Below, in pieces: positions 29,144 to 40,919 of a stretch of DNA of 64,000 bases. Both the position numbers and the translations under genes were made by a program. How positions within the stretch are numbered: position 1 is the first letter of the stretch; every line of letters begins with the position of its first letter. Under the pieces are notes generated by a model. The model ran no database searches and was not told the DNA's origin. It worked only from the letters and a program-made list of their open reading frames with translations. This DNA is from Setoptus koraiensis (Eukaryota > Arthropoda), in the NCBI GenBank assembly GCA_048013815.1, contig CM106586.1:14384001-14448000 (forward strand), in the 5' to 3' direction.

Positions 29144-29748
29144 GAGTTTGTGTGAGTCGGCTCGTTGAGTCGCCGGCGAGGGCGCTCTCGTGAAGATGGC
29201 AGCACATAGCAGCGTTGTCGCATAAAAGTTCTACCATGGGCCATAGAGCATAGGCCATGGCACAACTTTTCTGTTCTTCACAACAGCAACTAGGCTACCA
29301 TAACGATGCGTTGCGGGCGGCGCACACGGACGTTTCCGCAATCGGCCCGTAGGGGAACGGCACTGGCGCCCATTGGCGGGCTTCTGGCGCACTGCACCAT
29401 GCGCGGCGTGCACCCCTTTCGCTGGGCGCGCGCTAGTGCCATGTTGTATAATGCGCACTAGACTGGCGTCGCCAGTGTGCTGCCGCACAATGCAGTGCGG
29501 CCTACAATGCAACGCGGCCTATCCACTGGATAGAGGTGCCTAAATGAGCTGCAGCGAGCGACAGGCACGGACGGGCTGGTGAGGCACAAAAAGAGTGTGA
29601 CACACACACGCAAAAATCGAACTCAAGTGCGTGAATATGCAAGCGTGCACACTTGCATGTCCCCTTGATTGTAGCCGAAACTGAATAGTGTTCAGTGAAT
29701 ACACACACACACACACAACATGGCGGCGCCACGATCGAGTGGAACATA

Positions 29749-29901
29749 ATGGAAAGAATAGAACTTTTTTGCAAGTTGCCATCACAGTGCAGAACGGTGC
29801 TACATGAGACACGTTTCACTGTTGCCCGTACAGTCGCTTTGGGTGCCATCGGACCAGTTGTGCGTGCCATCAGCAGAGGACAGGAGTATCGCGAGCACTA
29901 A
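29749..29901 (+). CDS. Possible small ORF of 50 codons (speculative)
   Basis: An ATG frame, MERIELFCKLPSQ to GQEYREH, ends at TAA 29899-29901. A nine-codon frame from an ATG with strong context at 29720 (MAAPRSSGT) ends in TAATG, its stop overlapping this start, as in reinitiation arrangements. The sequence CAGTGCAG inside could also be a splice acceptor, making this the end of a longer spliced frame. I do not recognise the peptide. The length is within chance range. Confidence 0.15.
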   Translation: MERIELFCKLPSQCRTVLHETRFTVARTVALGAIGPVVRAISRGQEYREH

Positions 29902-31579
29902 TTAGCCCATTATTATCATTGTCATTATTATTACTATTGCCGTTACTATTGTTATCGTTTCAATTGCACCACTCATGAAATACCTGAAATCAAACCGGGC
30001 CTGACTCGAACGAGCGCAACTGGTTGCACAATCGCCTTATGAGAGACAGCGAGAGAGGGAGAGAGAGAGAGAGAGAATTTGAAACACAAAGAGAATTCGC
30101 AACAGCGACAGGTCACTCGGTTGGTCGGAGCCCGAGCTCGGACACTGGCGATTGTTATCTAATCTAACACTATCCAATTTGGAGCAACACACACACACAC
30201 ACTCATATATCCTGAACATATATCATGAACATACACACACATATCCGTGAACAGCTACGCCAGCAGCCAATATTATCAGATTGACAGCACAACAGCAAGC
30301 AGCTATCGTTAATAAATTATTATTATTGTCATTACAGGCGGCCCGCTCGGCGGCATACATCATCATCTAGATAATAACCAACCAGATAATTATCGTACAT
30401 AGGCTAACAATATCAGTTCAATTAATTCAACTTGAACTTCAACCCATTGCGAAATATTGACACACACACACAGTGCACATATAGCAAACAGCAATACCAG
30501 TGGCTGCTGCAATTTACGCTTGAATACAAACGCTCAAAATTATTGTTATTACTATTACACAACACACATTAGACAAAAAGATCAAATTGTTCACTGGCGC
30601 TATTTTTGCCGATTTGTCTGCTACAGCCCTGTCCAACAGCGGCTATCAAACACAAGCTATCATTAGTTACTCAGCAGACAGACAACCCGCCAACGACTGT
30701 TCGACACCACTCAACCACTTTCTGTCTAGCCAATGCAACTATCAAGTGTGTCTGTCTGTGTGATTGGTCAAATCAAGTCTACATAACTAGAGAATGTTTA
30801 GTCTCTTTGACATTCATTCTCTCTACCACAACTACCAGACATAATTTTTTCAAGTGTGTGTGTGCGCGCGCCTCAATTCGCATATATGTGGACTTGACAT
30901 TGGAATTGGTTATTTCGTCGCCGACAAGAACAAGAAGATGGAAGGAGAAATAGTTGAGCAACAAAAATTTATCATCTTATATTACTACTAGCTATACATA
31001 ACATAACAAATGGACAACAGTCATTGTGCAGACAAACACATTTTATTGGTTACATAAACATGAGCGCACATGTGCATCAAATATCACCAATTATTATCAA
31101 ATTGCCCTTTACCATAATGCTCATGTTGCACACTAACTCAATCAATAGTAAAGCTTGCAATAGCCTTTTTGTCTATATGTGTTAGTGAGTGTGTTAACGC
31201 TTATGAAAATATTACTAGCACAAAATTGAGATTACTACTTTAGTCCACAGACCATTCTAGATAACGCATTTCTAGTTTTGTCAAGGCACAGGCACGTCGT
31301 AAACCAACTAATAGCTCACTCGCTCAATCAAGATCATCATCATCATAGTATGAAAACCAACTCTGTCCAAGGGACCATCGGCTGATAGAACTGTATCAAC
31401 AATTAGTCATCTATAAGGACATCATCATTACTTGAATTTTTTCATTGTTTATGCTCATCACTATTATCTTCATTTTGATAATATGAAGGTAATCTGATGA
31501 ACTTTAAGTCCGACGGTATAATTATAACAATCATCGAGCAAATTTATTAGATGTCCCACACGTGCTGACGCCAGAGAGA

Positions 31580-34500
31580 ATGCAGCGCTCATCTCCAATG
31601 GTACAACCGATATTAGCATGTTCACTTAATCTAGATGTGGAAAGTCATAACACAAACGGAGGTATATCAACACCATTAAAAGGCACCAATAGTTTAATCA
31701 ACGGCCCATACGTCAATTTTGACCAACATTGCTGCGGAAGACAAGCTATTGGTAACAGATTTGAGTCACTAGGAGAATCAGTGTTATTCCGTGACACACA
31801 ATTGACTATTGACGTCAATAGATTTAAAAGTGATAAAAAACTATCAGCGGCCACAGTGAATGGCAAATCGAATCTAATTGACAATCGTCATACTAATAAT
31901 CACAATAACAATAGCAACAACGACAACAACAGCAAAAAAAACGCTGACTATTCGACCTCGAATTCAACAGCATTCCTGCAACTGGCAAACCCAACGGATT
32001 TGAACGCTTCAAATAAATTAATTGTAGAGCATTCAAATGATACCAATCATACAAACTTTATGAAAAACAATAGCGAACAAGTTTTTGATTGCTCATTATC
32101 ACCAACAAATATCGCTCAAGCCATCAAGGCAGAAATCATAAACCGAAACGATAAAAAAGAACTCGCATCAGCAATGTCAGCAAACTCTTTTGATCGTGCA
32201 ACAAAACTAAATCACCTGCTAACAAAATCAAGTACCACTATTAATACTGTTAATAGTAATAGTTCTTCTACTAAATTAACTAAATCTAGCACAGCTACAA
32301 CTACAACAACAACTACTACAACTACAACAATGACTACAACTATTAACACAAGCATCAAAAGTAATTCAACACATACTAAATGTTCAGAAGTTTTGATAGT
32401 GAAAAACTCAACATCACGCAAGCTCGGAGGTTTCGTAGATAAAATTGCCAATCTCACCAAATATGATCCAATGAGCCATTTAGGTCGTCATTTGATCAAG
32501 CATAACTATGACACGCCAACGTCAACTCATGCTAATCATAATAATATAGCAAATAATGCTAGTAGTTGCGGCGAAAGCTCAACAGCATCAAAATCGTGTT
32601 CCTCAACACCTTCGTCTGTTGCTGTTTCAATGAATAGCTCAGCAAAGAGTAGTATATCTAATTTATCTTCTACAGGTGGCATGTCATGTATTAACTCTGT
32701 CCCTTATGTAGATCATCATCATGCCAATCAAACTGTCATACAACAGAACACAAAAAATTCTAATAGTGCACTTCTGTCGAATACTAGTAATCACCTGCAA
32801 AACCATCAGTCGTCAAATTCGGCTCAGTCTACTAATAACCTTTGTAGGCCGACAATCAACATAATCGAACAAACAACTCAATTCGGTTCACAATCTACAT
32901 TGCGTTGCGATAGTAAAAATGAAGAGAATTGTCGAAGCCCAAACGTATCCGCTAATTTCCAAAAGTCTTCCACTTACAACAACTTGATGGAATATCAATC
33001 CAATCATACAAACTCACAACCAAACAATTCCTCTGCCAGTAACATGGATCAAACACAAACAAATTCAAGCAAGTTCCATTACTCAGCGTCGGCCAACAAC
33101 ATATGTGGTAGTATTAATACAAAATCTAGCCAAGATATCGCCGCTGATTCAGAGCAGGGCAAAAATAAGAAAAGCTCCGTAGCCAAATCGTTTCTTAGTG
33201 TTGACCCCGCCAATTCCTCGAAAAATTTGCGCAAAAAAGCAAAAAAAGAAGCCAAGAGAGCGAAAGCGAAACATCAAGAGAATGTAGAACAATTGCGTAT
33301 GCTAGTCGATTACCTTCATCATAATAGCAAACCTTTGTCATTGTCTTTGGAAGCGGAGGAGATCGAGTTGGCAAGGTCGTACAAGTTGAATTCAAAACTC
33401 TGTGATGATTGTTTGAGCACCAGTGAATATTCTAACTCTCTCCTGCCGCCTGTGCCCGTTGATATCAGCCGAGATGGCAATGAACAGCAACCAGCTCAGA
33501 TACGTTTGACAAGTGAATCTTCGTCTAGTGATATTATTCGTTGTCACAGATGTAGGAAACCAATTGAGAGACCCGAATCTACAATAAGCCATTTCTCTGA
33601 TTCCGCAATAACAAATAGTGATCAAGATTCTAATGATGAGAATAAAAGTGAAGAACCTCAAAATGTTGGAATCAGCAAGCCGAAGGAGCAAGCTGTTCCC
33701 TTGTGCCACAGCAAACTGTTCAAATATCGACACACTGACGATATCCTGGATAAATTTCTTGCCAAACAGAAGGGTCACATCGTTGCGCGTGCCGCTAGAA
33801 GAGGCTCAGTTTTTCAACCAAAATTATTATTCGTTAGTTTCAAGAAAGATTGTAAATTCGAGGACATATCGCAGTTTGCTAAGTGTCTACCGATGAGAAG
33901 TTGGACTTCTGAGCTGTTCCTAGCTTCTCAGGAATCTAGTCAGCTGCTCGATCCTGCTGTCAAGAGAGAGCTTCTTTCTAATTACTCCTATGAAGATTTC
34001 CGTCACGTCTTGACTCCTGAGTTGAGCCATTTTAGCAATAATATTGAATCCATGTTGGCTATGAACGACAGGCGTAGAAAGTCGCTTAACGCCAATAAAA
34101 AACATCGGATTAGATTCAGAAAATTCAGTCAAGTTGGAAGTGATAAGATGTGGGATGTCGATAGATTGCAACAAAAAAACCGAAAAATTTACCAAGAGAG
34201 GCTACAAGTTATCAGGAATGTCCCGAATGGCTCAGTAAGTTATCATCTGCACGGCTGTATCTTTCTATATCACGATTAACATTTCATCTAATAGCATTTT
34301 TTCCTACTCTCTCCTATTACGTAAGTCTGTATGCTCGGATTCATCAGGGTTGAATCTGGATGACAAAAATTTTGAAGCATTCGACAGTATGATTGATACC
34401 GTCGGAATAGATAGTGCAGATTACGAGGGAAGTGATTCACAAATAAATGATGATTATGATGACCCCTCGAAAGTACATCATAATCTGGAAAACATAGATG

Positions 34501-36213
34501 CCCTCTTATTGGCAAGAGAAATGACTCTGGTTTCGAGAGATCTGATGCTGGCTATAGATCACATAGAGTTGGCCAGGATCCTTCTAGAGCCGCATCTAGT
34601 CGACACAAAGAATTGTCCTAATATAGTTATATTGCTTGATTTCGATAGGAGAATCTATCATTTATTGATAACGGAAATAGTATCTCGCTCTGAAGTCGAA
34701 GATCGAGTTGGAGCCATCGTCAAGTTAATTGATGTTGCAGTGATATTGAATGGGTTGAAGAACTATTTTTCGTTAAATTCAGTTATATCAGCTCTACATT
34801 CACCCCCAGTAGCTAGATTAAACTCAACTTGGACGTCGTTGAAACATCGATACATCGACAAATATGACTCCCTGGTGAAATTGTCAAATCAAGTGATGAC
34901 TACTTACGATCTTACGGATCTGAATGAGCCTCTGAACAGCGACGACAGAGAAAAGGAGATGAATCTTCGACAGATGATTGACAATTGCTGTATTCCACAA
35001 TTTGAATTAGTAGTTAATCAAATGAAAAAATCCATATTGGAGTGCATGCAATCAAAAGTCAATCATTTCCCGACACAATCCACGCCTCTTCCTTCGAATC
35101 AAATCAAGTTTGTAAATGAAGTGAGCAATCACAATAATGATAGAAGGGTTGGAACTTGGACTAATCCCCAAAACCTGGCTGTGTGGATAGATCATGAAAT
35201 TAATAGCCTTATTCAAGAATTAGAGGCCAAGAACGCTCAACAGAAATCCAAGACGAAAAGAAGATCCACAAAATGGCTGAGAGGGAGACGCAACTCCTCA
35301 CACAGTAACAATAGTACCACTAAGAATAATGATTCGGAAATTGGTGGCATCACAAAAAGCCTTTCTGATGCCTCTATAGCTCCAACAAATAATGAACTAT
35401 CAAGTCATAACAGTTTGTGGTCAAGGTTGTTGAGCAAGAAGCGTCGAGTCAAATTCAATCCAAAAGAGACCTCCTCTGGGCAATCTATTAATCAGGAGGA
35501 ATCTAGAAAGAGTTCTCTATCAGACAAGTCTCTGAATGCTGGCCTCAATCCTAACTCAAAGATAATGGTGTCAGTTAGCGATCTCACAACCCCTGTCAAA
35601 CATGACCTTCATCAGCCAAAAACTTCCATCGTCAACTCCATCCTAGATCATACAGCTGGTAATCAGGAAGCTATCGACGACATAGAACGAGTCACCCCCG
35701 GAGATACTTCAAATACTCAAGTAGAGTTTTCAAATCTCTCGAAAGCTATTTCAGAATCTTATCATTATCTTTTGTCCAGCATTTCTGAAGAGAATAAGAA
35801 GTTTATCATGAACCTTATCCATACATGGCTCTTGGAACTCCAGGCAAAAATGGATAGCACTTTAGCTAATATCCAAGATTCTTGTAAGTCATGCATTTCC
35901 TACCTAAGTGAGGCTTGGGGACTCTGCATTAACTTTTACGCCGATCCATTTGTTAATTTTCTCATGAACTTGCCTTTCTTTCCCCTTTTCAGCTCCTAAC
36001 AAAGACAAGTCTTCCTGCGATGCAAGAGAGTTTCTTTTGATGCAAGCTTATAGACCTCTCAAAGAATGCTTAACCTTATCTTTACAACATGAGCCCTTGA
36101 CCAAGGAGGAGGTTTTAACTAACGAAGCTAAAGGTTCGGAACTCTCATCAAGCAATTCGACCGAAAGGGTAACCGTTAAGAATGATAACATATTAGAATC
36201 TACCCGTTTATGA
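31580..36213 (+). CDS. RasGEF (CDC25-like) domain protein, three exons
   Basis: Predicted guanine-nucleotide exchange factor for a Ras-family GTPase, about 1,477 residues. Exons by hand: 31580-34234, 34326-35883, 35993-36213; introns 91 and 109 nt. Intron 1 uses donor GTAAGT and phase 0; intron 2 uses donor GTAAGT and acceptor CCCCTTTTCAG with phase 1. The first 550 residues are Asn/Ser/Thr-rich, with a Lys/Glu-rich helix near residues 545-580. Exon 2 carries the RasGEF signature: LLAREMTLVSRDLMLAI, CPNIVILLDFDRRIYHL, VEDRVGAIVKLIDVAVIL, NYFSLNSVISALHSPPVARL, TWTSLKHRY. The usual PFLG-type segment after the core is not clear, so the domain is divergent. I cannot place it in a named subfamily. 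The ATG at 31580 is the first in frame after a stop at 31505. A CAG at 31572-31574 just upstream could be a 5' UTR acceptor. Confidence 0.8.
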
Positions 36214-36494
36214 TACAGCGCACATATTATTATAGGAGGGAATTATTTCAAGTAACAGTACATGAGCAAAAAAGGTTGAGATTGACAATATATATCAAAC
36301 GACAACGAAACATAGGTGAAATTTATTGTTATATGATTGGTGAAATTTATATAAAAAAAAAATAGTGATCACATAAGAAGATTTAGATTTCTTTCAGCGA
36401 TTGTTCGCATGATCGTCCTTATTATGAATTGTTGAGGGCTGATTTTGTGGGAGCCAGCCAATTCTACACATTTTGTATCATCCGATTATCTACT

Positions 36495-36500
36495 AATAAA
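36495..36500 (+). terminator. RasGEF-gene polyadenylation signal (AATAAA)
   Basis: An AATAAA hexamer 282 bases after the proposed exon 3 stop, supporting a gene end here rather than at the earlier exon 2 read-through stop. Confidence 0.55.
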
Positions 36501-37480
36501 CATTATACAGATAACCGATCTCGGTATCAGCTGCCTGAAATACGGTATCCTATGAGAATGAACACCGACTTGCATTCAACCGAGGCACTGCGCTGTTGAT
36601 ACTGTCTTGTTACTTCTGTCATACTCACAAGTTGGGTGGGCGAAAAGAACTCTCAGATTTTCTTCTAAAGGGTCTATTCTTGTACATGCAGATACCGACG
36701 AGATGACAAAGAAAGCTAGGTGACTAGAACTCAACGATTTTTTTTTTCTTCTAATGTGTCTTTCTATGAAGATCTCGAGGACCCGGGCAACCGTGTACCT
36801 GTTTTTTTTTTTTTCGTTTTCGCAATATTCTGGTCAGAGTAAAATATTTAGCGATTGATTGCAAGCTAATATACGCAACAAAATATTACAGTGGATAAGC
36901 ACAAAGATACACTGATACACTGAAATTCTGTCGCATGACACAGCGTGTTACTATAAATAGGGATTTACAATAGGGACTGAAACTTAGGTCCCGGGCAAGT
37001 GTGTATTGCTAGATTAGGCCGCTTGTTGCAGCGCGTGCATGTTGCAACGGATAACTCAATCGGCAAAGTTGCCTATATGTTGTTGAGATTGTTTATACGA
37101 TGTATTGTACGATATTTAACTGAGCCGCTCTTCCCTCTTTGGGGATGTTGAAACTGTCGCTATGGGGAGGTCACTACAGTTTCGTGCTCCATTCGTAATA
37201 CTTGTCCCCCCTACATCGTGGGTTCTTTCCAAGTAGTTTGCAACTGCAACAAATAGTATTGGTCCAATAAATTACGACCACGTGGCCGTTGATATGCAAG
37301 AGGAGATGCAACAATACGTAGCAAATATTTGTATGACGAGACTTGAATTGTTTTCAGCAACAAGTCAGTCGTAATTCACACTAGCAAGAAGCAACATATC
37401 AACCGAGTGGCCAGAAATAAAATAAAATAACCAGAGTAAAATAAATGTGCAAAATAAATAGCCGTAATATAATCAACGCT

Positions 37481-37560
37481 AAAATAAGCAGCATCTAAAT
37501 AAGCAAAATCAAACTAAGCAACATCAAACTAAGCAACATTAAATAAGCAGCATTAAATAG
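37481..37560. repeat. 14-16 nt imperfect direct repeats in the PIWI leader
   Basis: Five units of the type AAACTAAGCAACATC or AAATAAGCAGCATT follow each other, ending 38 bases before the PIWI ATG. They are probably 5' UTR or proximal promoter. Confidence 0.8.
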
Positions 37561-37598
37561 GCAACTATAGCCGATATAAAGCCCGATAATATCCAACA

Positions 37599-40208
37599 AT
37601 GACTGGTCGTGGCAGAGGCGAAATACCACCAAAAGAGGTCCCGGAGAGCGGCATCAGGTCACGTTTGCACCCACCAAGACTCGGCGGTGATGGTAGCAGC
37701 AGCGAAAGTGGCAGCGGAACAGGCAGTGGCAGCGGCAGTGGAAGCGGTAGCGGCAGCGGCTCTGGAAACGGCAGCGGCAGCGGCAGTGGAAGCAGCGGCC
37801 AACTGGTGCGAGGTCGTGGTGGTTACAGAAACACCGAGCTGAGGACTATTCCCGACGGCATATCAGATTTGCAAGGAACCCAGGGAAGACCGCTTAAATT
37901 TTTAACCAATTACGTCAAGATTAACCTGCCAGCGGCCGCAGAAGTTCAACAGTACAGAGTAGACTTTGAGCCAAATGTAGAAAATACCAGATTGAGAGGC
38001 CAAATGGTGAGAGAGGCAACACAGGGCATCTTCTCGGGCAAAGTTATCTTTGACGGTGCCTCAGATCTGAAATCGTCCACTTCGTTGCCCAATGACGTCA
38101 CAACAGTGACCGCCGTTCATCCAAGCGACCAGAGTCAGGTTAACATTATCATTAAGAAGACTGGCCAAGTTGATTGGGGCGCATTCGAGATGTTACGCAT
38201 GTACAACACGGCCATGAGAAACTTTCTCAGAAAAATGGGCTATTTCCAATTGCGACGGGACTTTTATCACGACGAACTAAGCACAAAACTGCCCGGAAAT
38301 CACCAGATGAGTATAGTGGGTGGTTACCGAACGGCCGCTAGTCGACACAACGGTGGCATACTCATGAACTTGGACTCTGTTCACAAAATAATTCAAGACA
38401 CCACCTTGTTGAAAATGATGCAGACTATATTCCGGCGCAACGCGACAAATTTCCAGGCCAACGTAAGAAGTGAGCTCACTGGTTGCACGGTCATAACCAA
38501 GTACAACAACAAAACATACCGTGTTGAAGATTTTAGATTCGACCTAAAGCCAGAATCCACGTTCACCAACAGAGAAGGAGTGGAACAGTCGTACATGGAA
38601 TATTACAGGCGAACCTATCCCAATTTCCCCATCAACGATCGAACGCAACCACTTATTGTGGCCAAGCCTGATAATGCTTTGCGTAGACAGCGAGAGCTGG
38701 AACAAGATCAAGCTGGCGAACAAACAATACATCTGATACCAGAATTGTGTCACTTAACTGGATTAACACTTGAGCAAAGGAATGACAACCGGCTCAAAAT
38801 GGATATGATTAAACATTCGCAAGTGAGCCCAGCAGACAGGGCCAAAAATCTCAGGATATTTTTACGCCAACTTAATAGCAACGAATTCGTGAAACAGGAA
38901 TGTGCCAGATGGAACTACAGCTACGAAAAAGACATCATGCAAGTTGATGGAAGACAAATGGCCCCAGAAGCAATATGCTGGGGCAACATGAAAGGACAAG
39001 ACCCTACAAAATGGCCCAAATGCGACCCGCCCGGAAGTTTCGATAAAACACTGAGAGGCGCATCGTTACTTGAAGTGCCCAAATTGCCAAAAATGGCTTT
39101 CCTCATTAGTAGGCCAAACGCCGAATTATTGACACCTATACAGCAGATGATCGGTCGCAGCATGAATCAAATAGGCATACCGCTCAAGCCGGACAATGTG
39201 GATCTCATTAGACTACCAGACGATAGAGTTGGAACATATGTATCTGCTTGTCGTAACCTGCCTGATACTACCACAATTGCACTGTGCCTGTTACCTAATA
39301 CCAACAAGGAACGTTATGATGCCATCAAGAAAGTACTTTCTGTCGAGCGTGGCCTTCCATCTCAATGTTTCACCGCCAAATTGATGTCCGACGAGCGCAA
39401 GGCCAACTCGGCCTGCCAAAAAATAGCCATACAAATGGCCTGTAAGATCGGAGGTGAGCCTTGGACACTAGTGATTCCTGCCAAACAAACAATGGTATGT
39501 GGCTACGACGCCTATCACGACACAGCAACTCGTGGTCGTACAATTGGTGCCTTCTGTGCCTCAATGAATCACTCCATGACCCGCTGGTGGTCCAAAGCAG
39601 ACAACCATGACAAGCTAGAAGAGTTATCAGTCAACTTGGCAAACAATCTTGTTGAGGCTGTGAAGAAATGGAGTTCATTCAACAAATGTTTACCATCGAA
39701 AATATTCCTCTACAGAGATGCTGTCAGCGAGGGACAATTGGACCACGTTTTCAACGTCGAGCTTAAGTCCATCAAAAAGAAATTGCGCTCTTTGGGTGAT
39801 GAAGGTGCCAAAATCACACTCTCTGTTATCATAGTAACCAAACGTATTGGAACAAAATTTTTCATGATCAGTGGAGATAATGCTCCACCTCAAAATCCTC
39901 CGCCTGGAACTGTCGTGGACTCGGTAGTAACACGACAAGCAAGATACGACTTTTACCTCGTCAGTCAATTGACTCGCCAGGGAACTGTCTGTCCCACCAT
40001 GTACAATGTGATAGAGGATACAACCGGGTTGAAGCCAATGCACCAGCAGATGCTAGCATATAAATTGTGCCATTTGTATTTCAACTGGACCGGTACAGTG
40101 CGTGTACCAGCTCCATGCCAGTACGCCCACAAGCTTGCCTATTTGGTTGGAGAGAGTCTACATGCTATGCCGCATGTCAGCTTGGACAACTATTTGCATT
40201 ACCTGTGA
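37599..40208 (+). CDS. piwi: PIWI-clade Argonaute, single exon
   Basis: piRNA-guided endonuclease, normally acting in germline transposon silencing; 869 residues, near the family norm of 850-900. The N-terminus has RG motifs (TGRGRG, VRGRGG), the usual targets for arginine methylation and Tudor binding, around a Gly-Ser tract (residues 32-67). PAZ lies about 273-359, MID about 495-620 and PIWI to the end. The full catalytic tetrad is present: D637 (GYDAYHD), E675 (LEELS), D707 (YRDAVSEGQ) and H844 (YAHKLAYL). The 70-residue spacing between the two Asp matches silkworm Siwi. The 5'-phosphate pocket residues are seen in RYDAIKK, PSQC and CQKIAIQM. The C-terminus LHYL resembles the family ending YYL. 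The ATG has A at -3. No introns, while PIWI genes usually have several; the intact tetrad argues against a dead retrocopy. Confidence 0.95.
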   Translation: MTGRGRGEIPPKEVPESGIRSRLHPPRLGGDGSSSESGSGTGSGSGSGSGSGSGSGNGSGSGSGSSGQLVRGRGGYRNTELRTIPDGISDLQGTQGRPLKFLTNYVKINLPAAAEVQQYRVDFEPNVENTRLRGQMVREATQGIFSGKVIFDGASDLKSSTSLPNDVTTVTAVHPSDQSQVNIIIKKTGQVDWGAFEMLRMYNTAMRNFLRKMGYFQLRRDFYHDELSTKLPGNHQMSIVGGYRTAASRHNGGILMNLDSVHKIIQDTTLLKMMQTIFRRNATNFQANVRSELTGCTVITKYNNKTYRVEDFRFDLKPESTFTNREGVEQSYMEYYRRTYPNFPINDRTQPLIVAKPDNALRRQRELEQDQAGEQTIHLIPELCHLTGLTLEQRNDNRLKMDMIKHSQVSPADRAKNLRIFLRQLNSNEFVKQECARWNYSYEKDIMQVDGRQMAPEAICWGNMKGQDPTKWPKCDPPGSFDKTLRGASLLEVPKLPKMAFLISRPNAELLTPIQQMIGRSMNQIGIPLKPDNVDLIRLPDDRVGTYVSACRNLPDTTTIALCLLPNTNKERYDAIKKVLSVERGLPSQCFTAKLMSDERKANSACQKIAIQMACKIGGEPWTLVIPAKQTMVCGYDAYHDTATRGRTIGAFCASMNHSMTRWWSKADNHDKLEELSVNLANNLVEAVKKWSSFNKCLPSKIFLYRDAVSEGQLDHVFNVELKSIKKKLRSLGDEGAKITLSVIIVTKRIGTKFFMISGDNAPPQNPPPGTVVDSVVTRQARYDFYLVSQLTRQGTVCPTMYNVIEDTTGLKPMHQQMLAYKLCHLYFNWTGTVRVPAPCQYAHKLAYLVGESLHAMPHVSLDNYLHYL

Positions 40209-40919
40209 ATCAAGACTGTCGCATGAATTGATATTGACCGCAAGAAGAGCGAATTATAGTGAGCAGTTTGCGTATAAAAAGTAATAATGTAATTAGCACC
40301 ATAGACCATTTGTATTGAACGATGTGGCCTTGACGATTACAGTTAAATTAGGCGCCACAGAAGCGAATAAAACAACAAAAGAACAAAAAATAACAAACGT
40401 AGCTTGCTGATTTCTGCAACAATGTGACATATTTAATTTTCTTTATCCTCTGTCACTATATGTGTGGCTGCATGAGAGTGTGTGTCAGTATGTTCATCCT
40501 AGCAGCCAAGAATATTTGTATATATTTATATACAACGAATTGACCTGGGCATTACCTGTCGCATACACAGGTGTAATGAAGGGAACAAAGAGTGAATGCG
40601 ATCACAAACAATGTGAGAGAGTGAGAAAGCGAGATATATTTATATACTCCCGTGATGGTGTCTAGTGAGAGAATAGATACCTGTTAGAGTGATGTAGTGA
40701 CAATATTGACACAGTTGCACATCATTGTGACACAATGGCCTGCGACAGTAGCAACAAACTGAGGAGTTATAGCATATTTAATGTTGGATTATCGTCATTT
40801 TGGGGATAGCTTCAGGTATCCATATTTTTGGCAGAGAGAATATTGCATCGCAACATTATTGCAGCATTACATTTGCATTTTTGCATGATATTAGATTTAC
40901 GACAAACGAAAAAAGCACA
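40209..40919. other. Intergenic region, PIWI to TBC gene
   Basis: PIWI 3' UTR and the leader of the next gene. An AT-rich hairpin (9-bp arms, 2-nt loop) lies near 40515-40534. No coding region is supported. Confidence 0.6.
40366..40371 (+). terminator. PIWI polyadenylation signal (AATAAA)
   Basis: An AATAAA hexamer 158 bases after the PIWI stop. Confidence 0.55.

Larger units (their letters stand above)
23363..31579. other. 8.2 kb intergenic region between RyR and the RasGEF gene
   Basis: No gene I can support over this length. It holds microsatellites (CA/AT at 24424-24463, CA at 26443-26461 and 29700-29717, GA near 30046-30075, CA near 30188-30202), a CAA/TTG inverted array near 25605-25640, a 16-nt tandem repeat at 28981-29034 and a palindrome cluster at 29101-29143. 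29290-29530 is GC-rich. From about 30200 the sequence is A/C-rich, like 5' UTR of the following gene. Weak coding hints are an ATG with good context at 24728 and a 50-codon frame at 29749-29901. Confidence 0.5.
36214..37598. other. Intergenic region, RasGEF gene to PIWI gene
   Basis: No coding region seen. It holds the RasGEF 3' UTR with an AATAAA, two short poly-T runs near 36739 and 36800, and a set of 14-16 nt direct repeats at 37481-37560 just before the PIWI start. No clear TATA box sits at a usable distance. Confidence 0.6.

Noticed and set aside
29227..29275. Imperfect inverted repeat with AAAAGTT/AACTTTT ends, suspected mobile-element remnant
   Set aside because: Arms mismatch in the middle, no target-site duplication is evident, and no transposase sequence is nearby.
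29985..30060. Possible tRNA on the minus strand (TTCGAGTC-like loop)
   Set aside because: The bases flanking the loop do not form a five-pair T-stem and no matching acceptor stem is found.
35884..35999. Hydrophobic C-terminal tail of the RasGEF protein
   Set aside because: It lies between a strong donor and a strong acceptor that join in phase to a third exon, so it is probably intron.
37572..37580. GATATAAAG as a TATA box for PIWI
   Set aside because: It lies only about 20 bases before the ATG, so a start site 25-30 bases downstream would fall inside the coding sequence.
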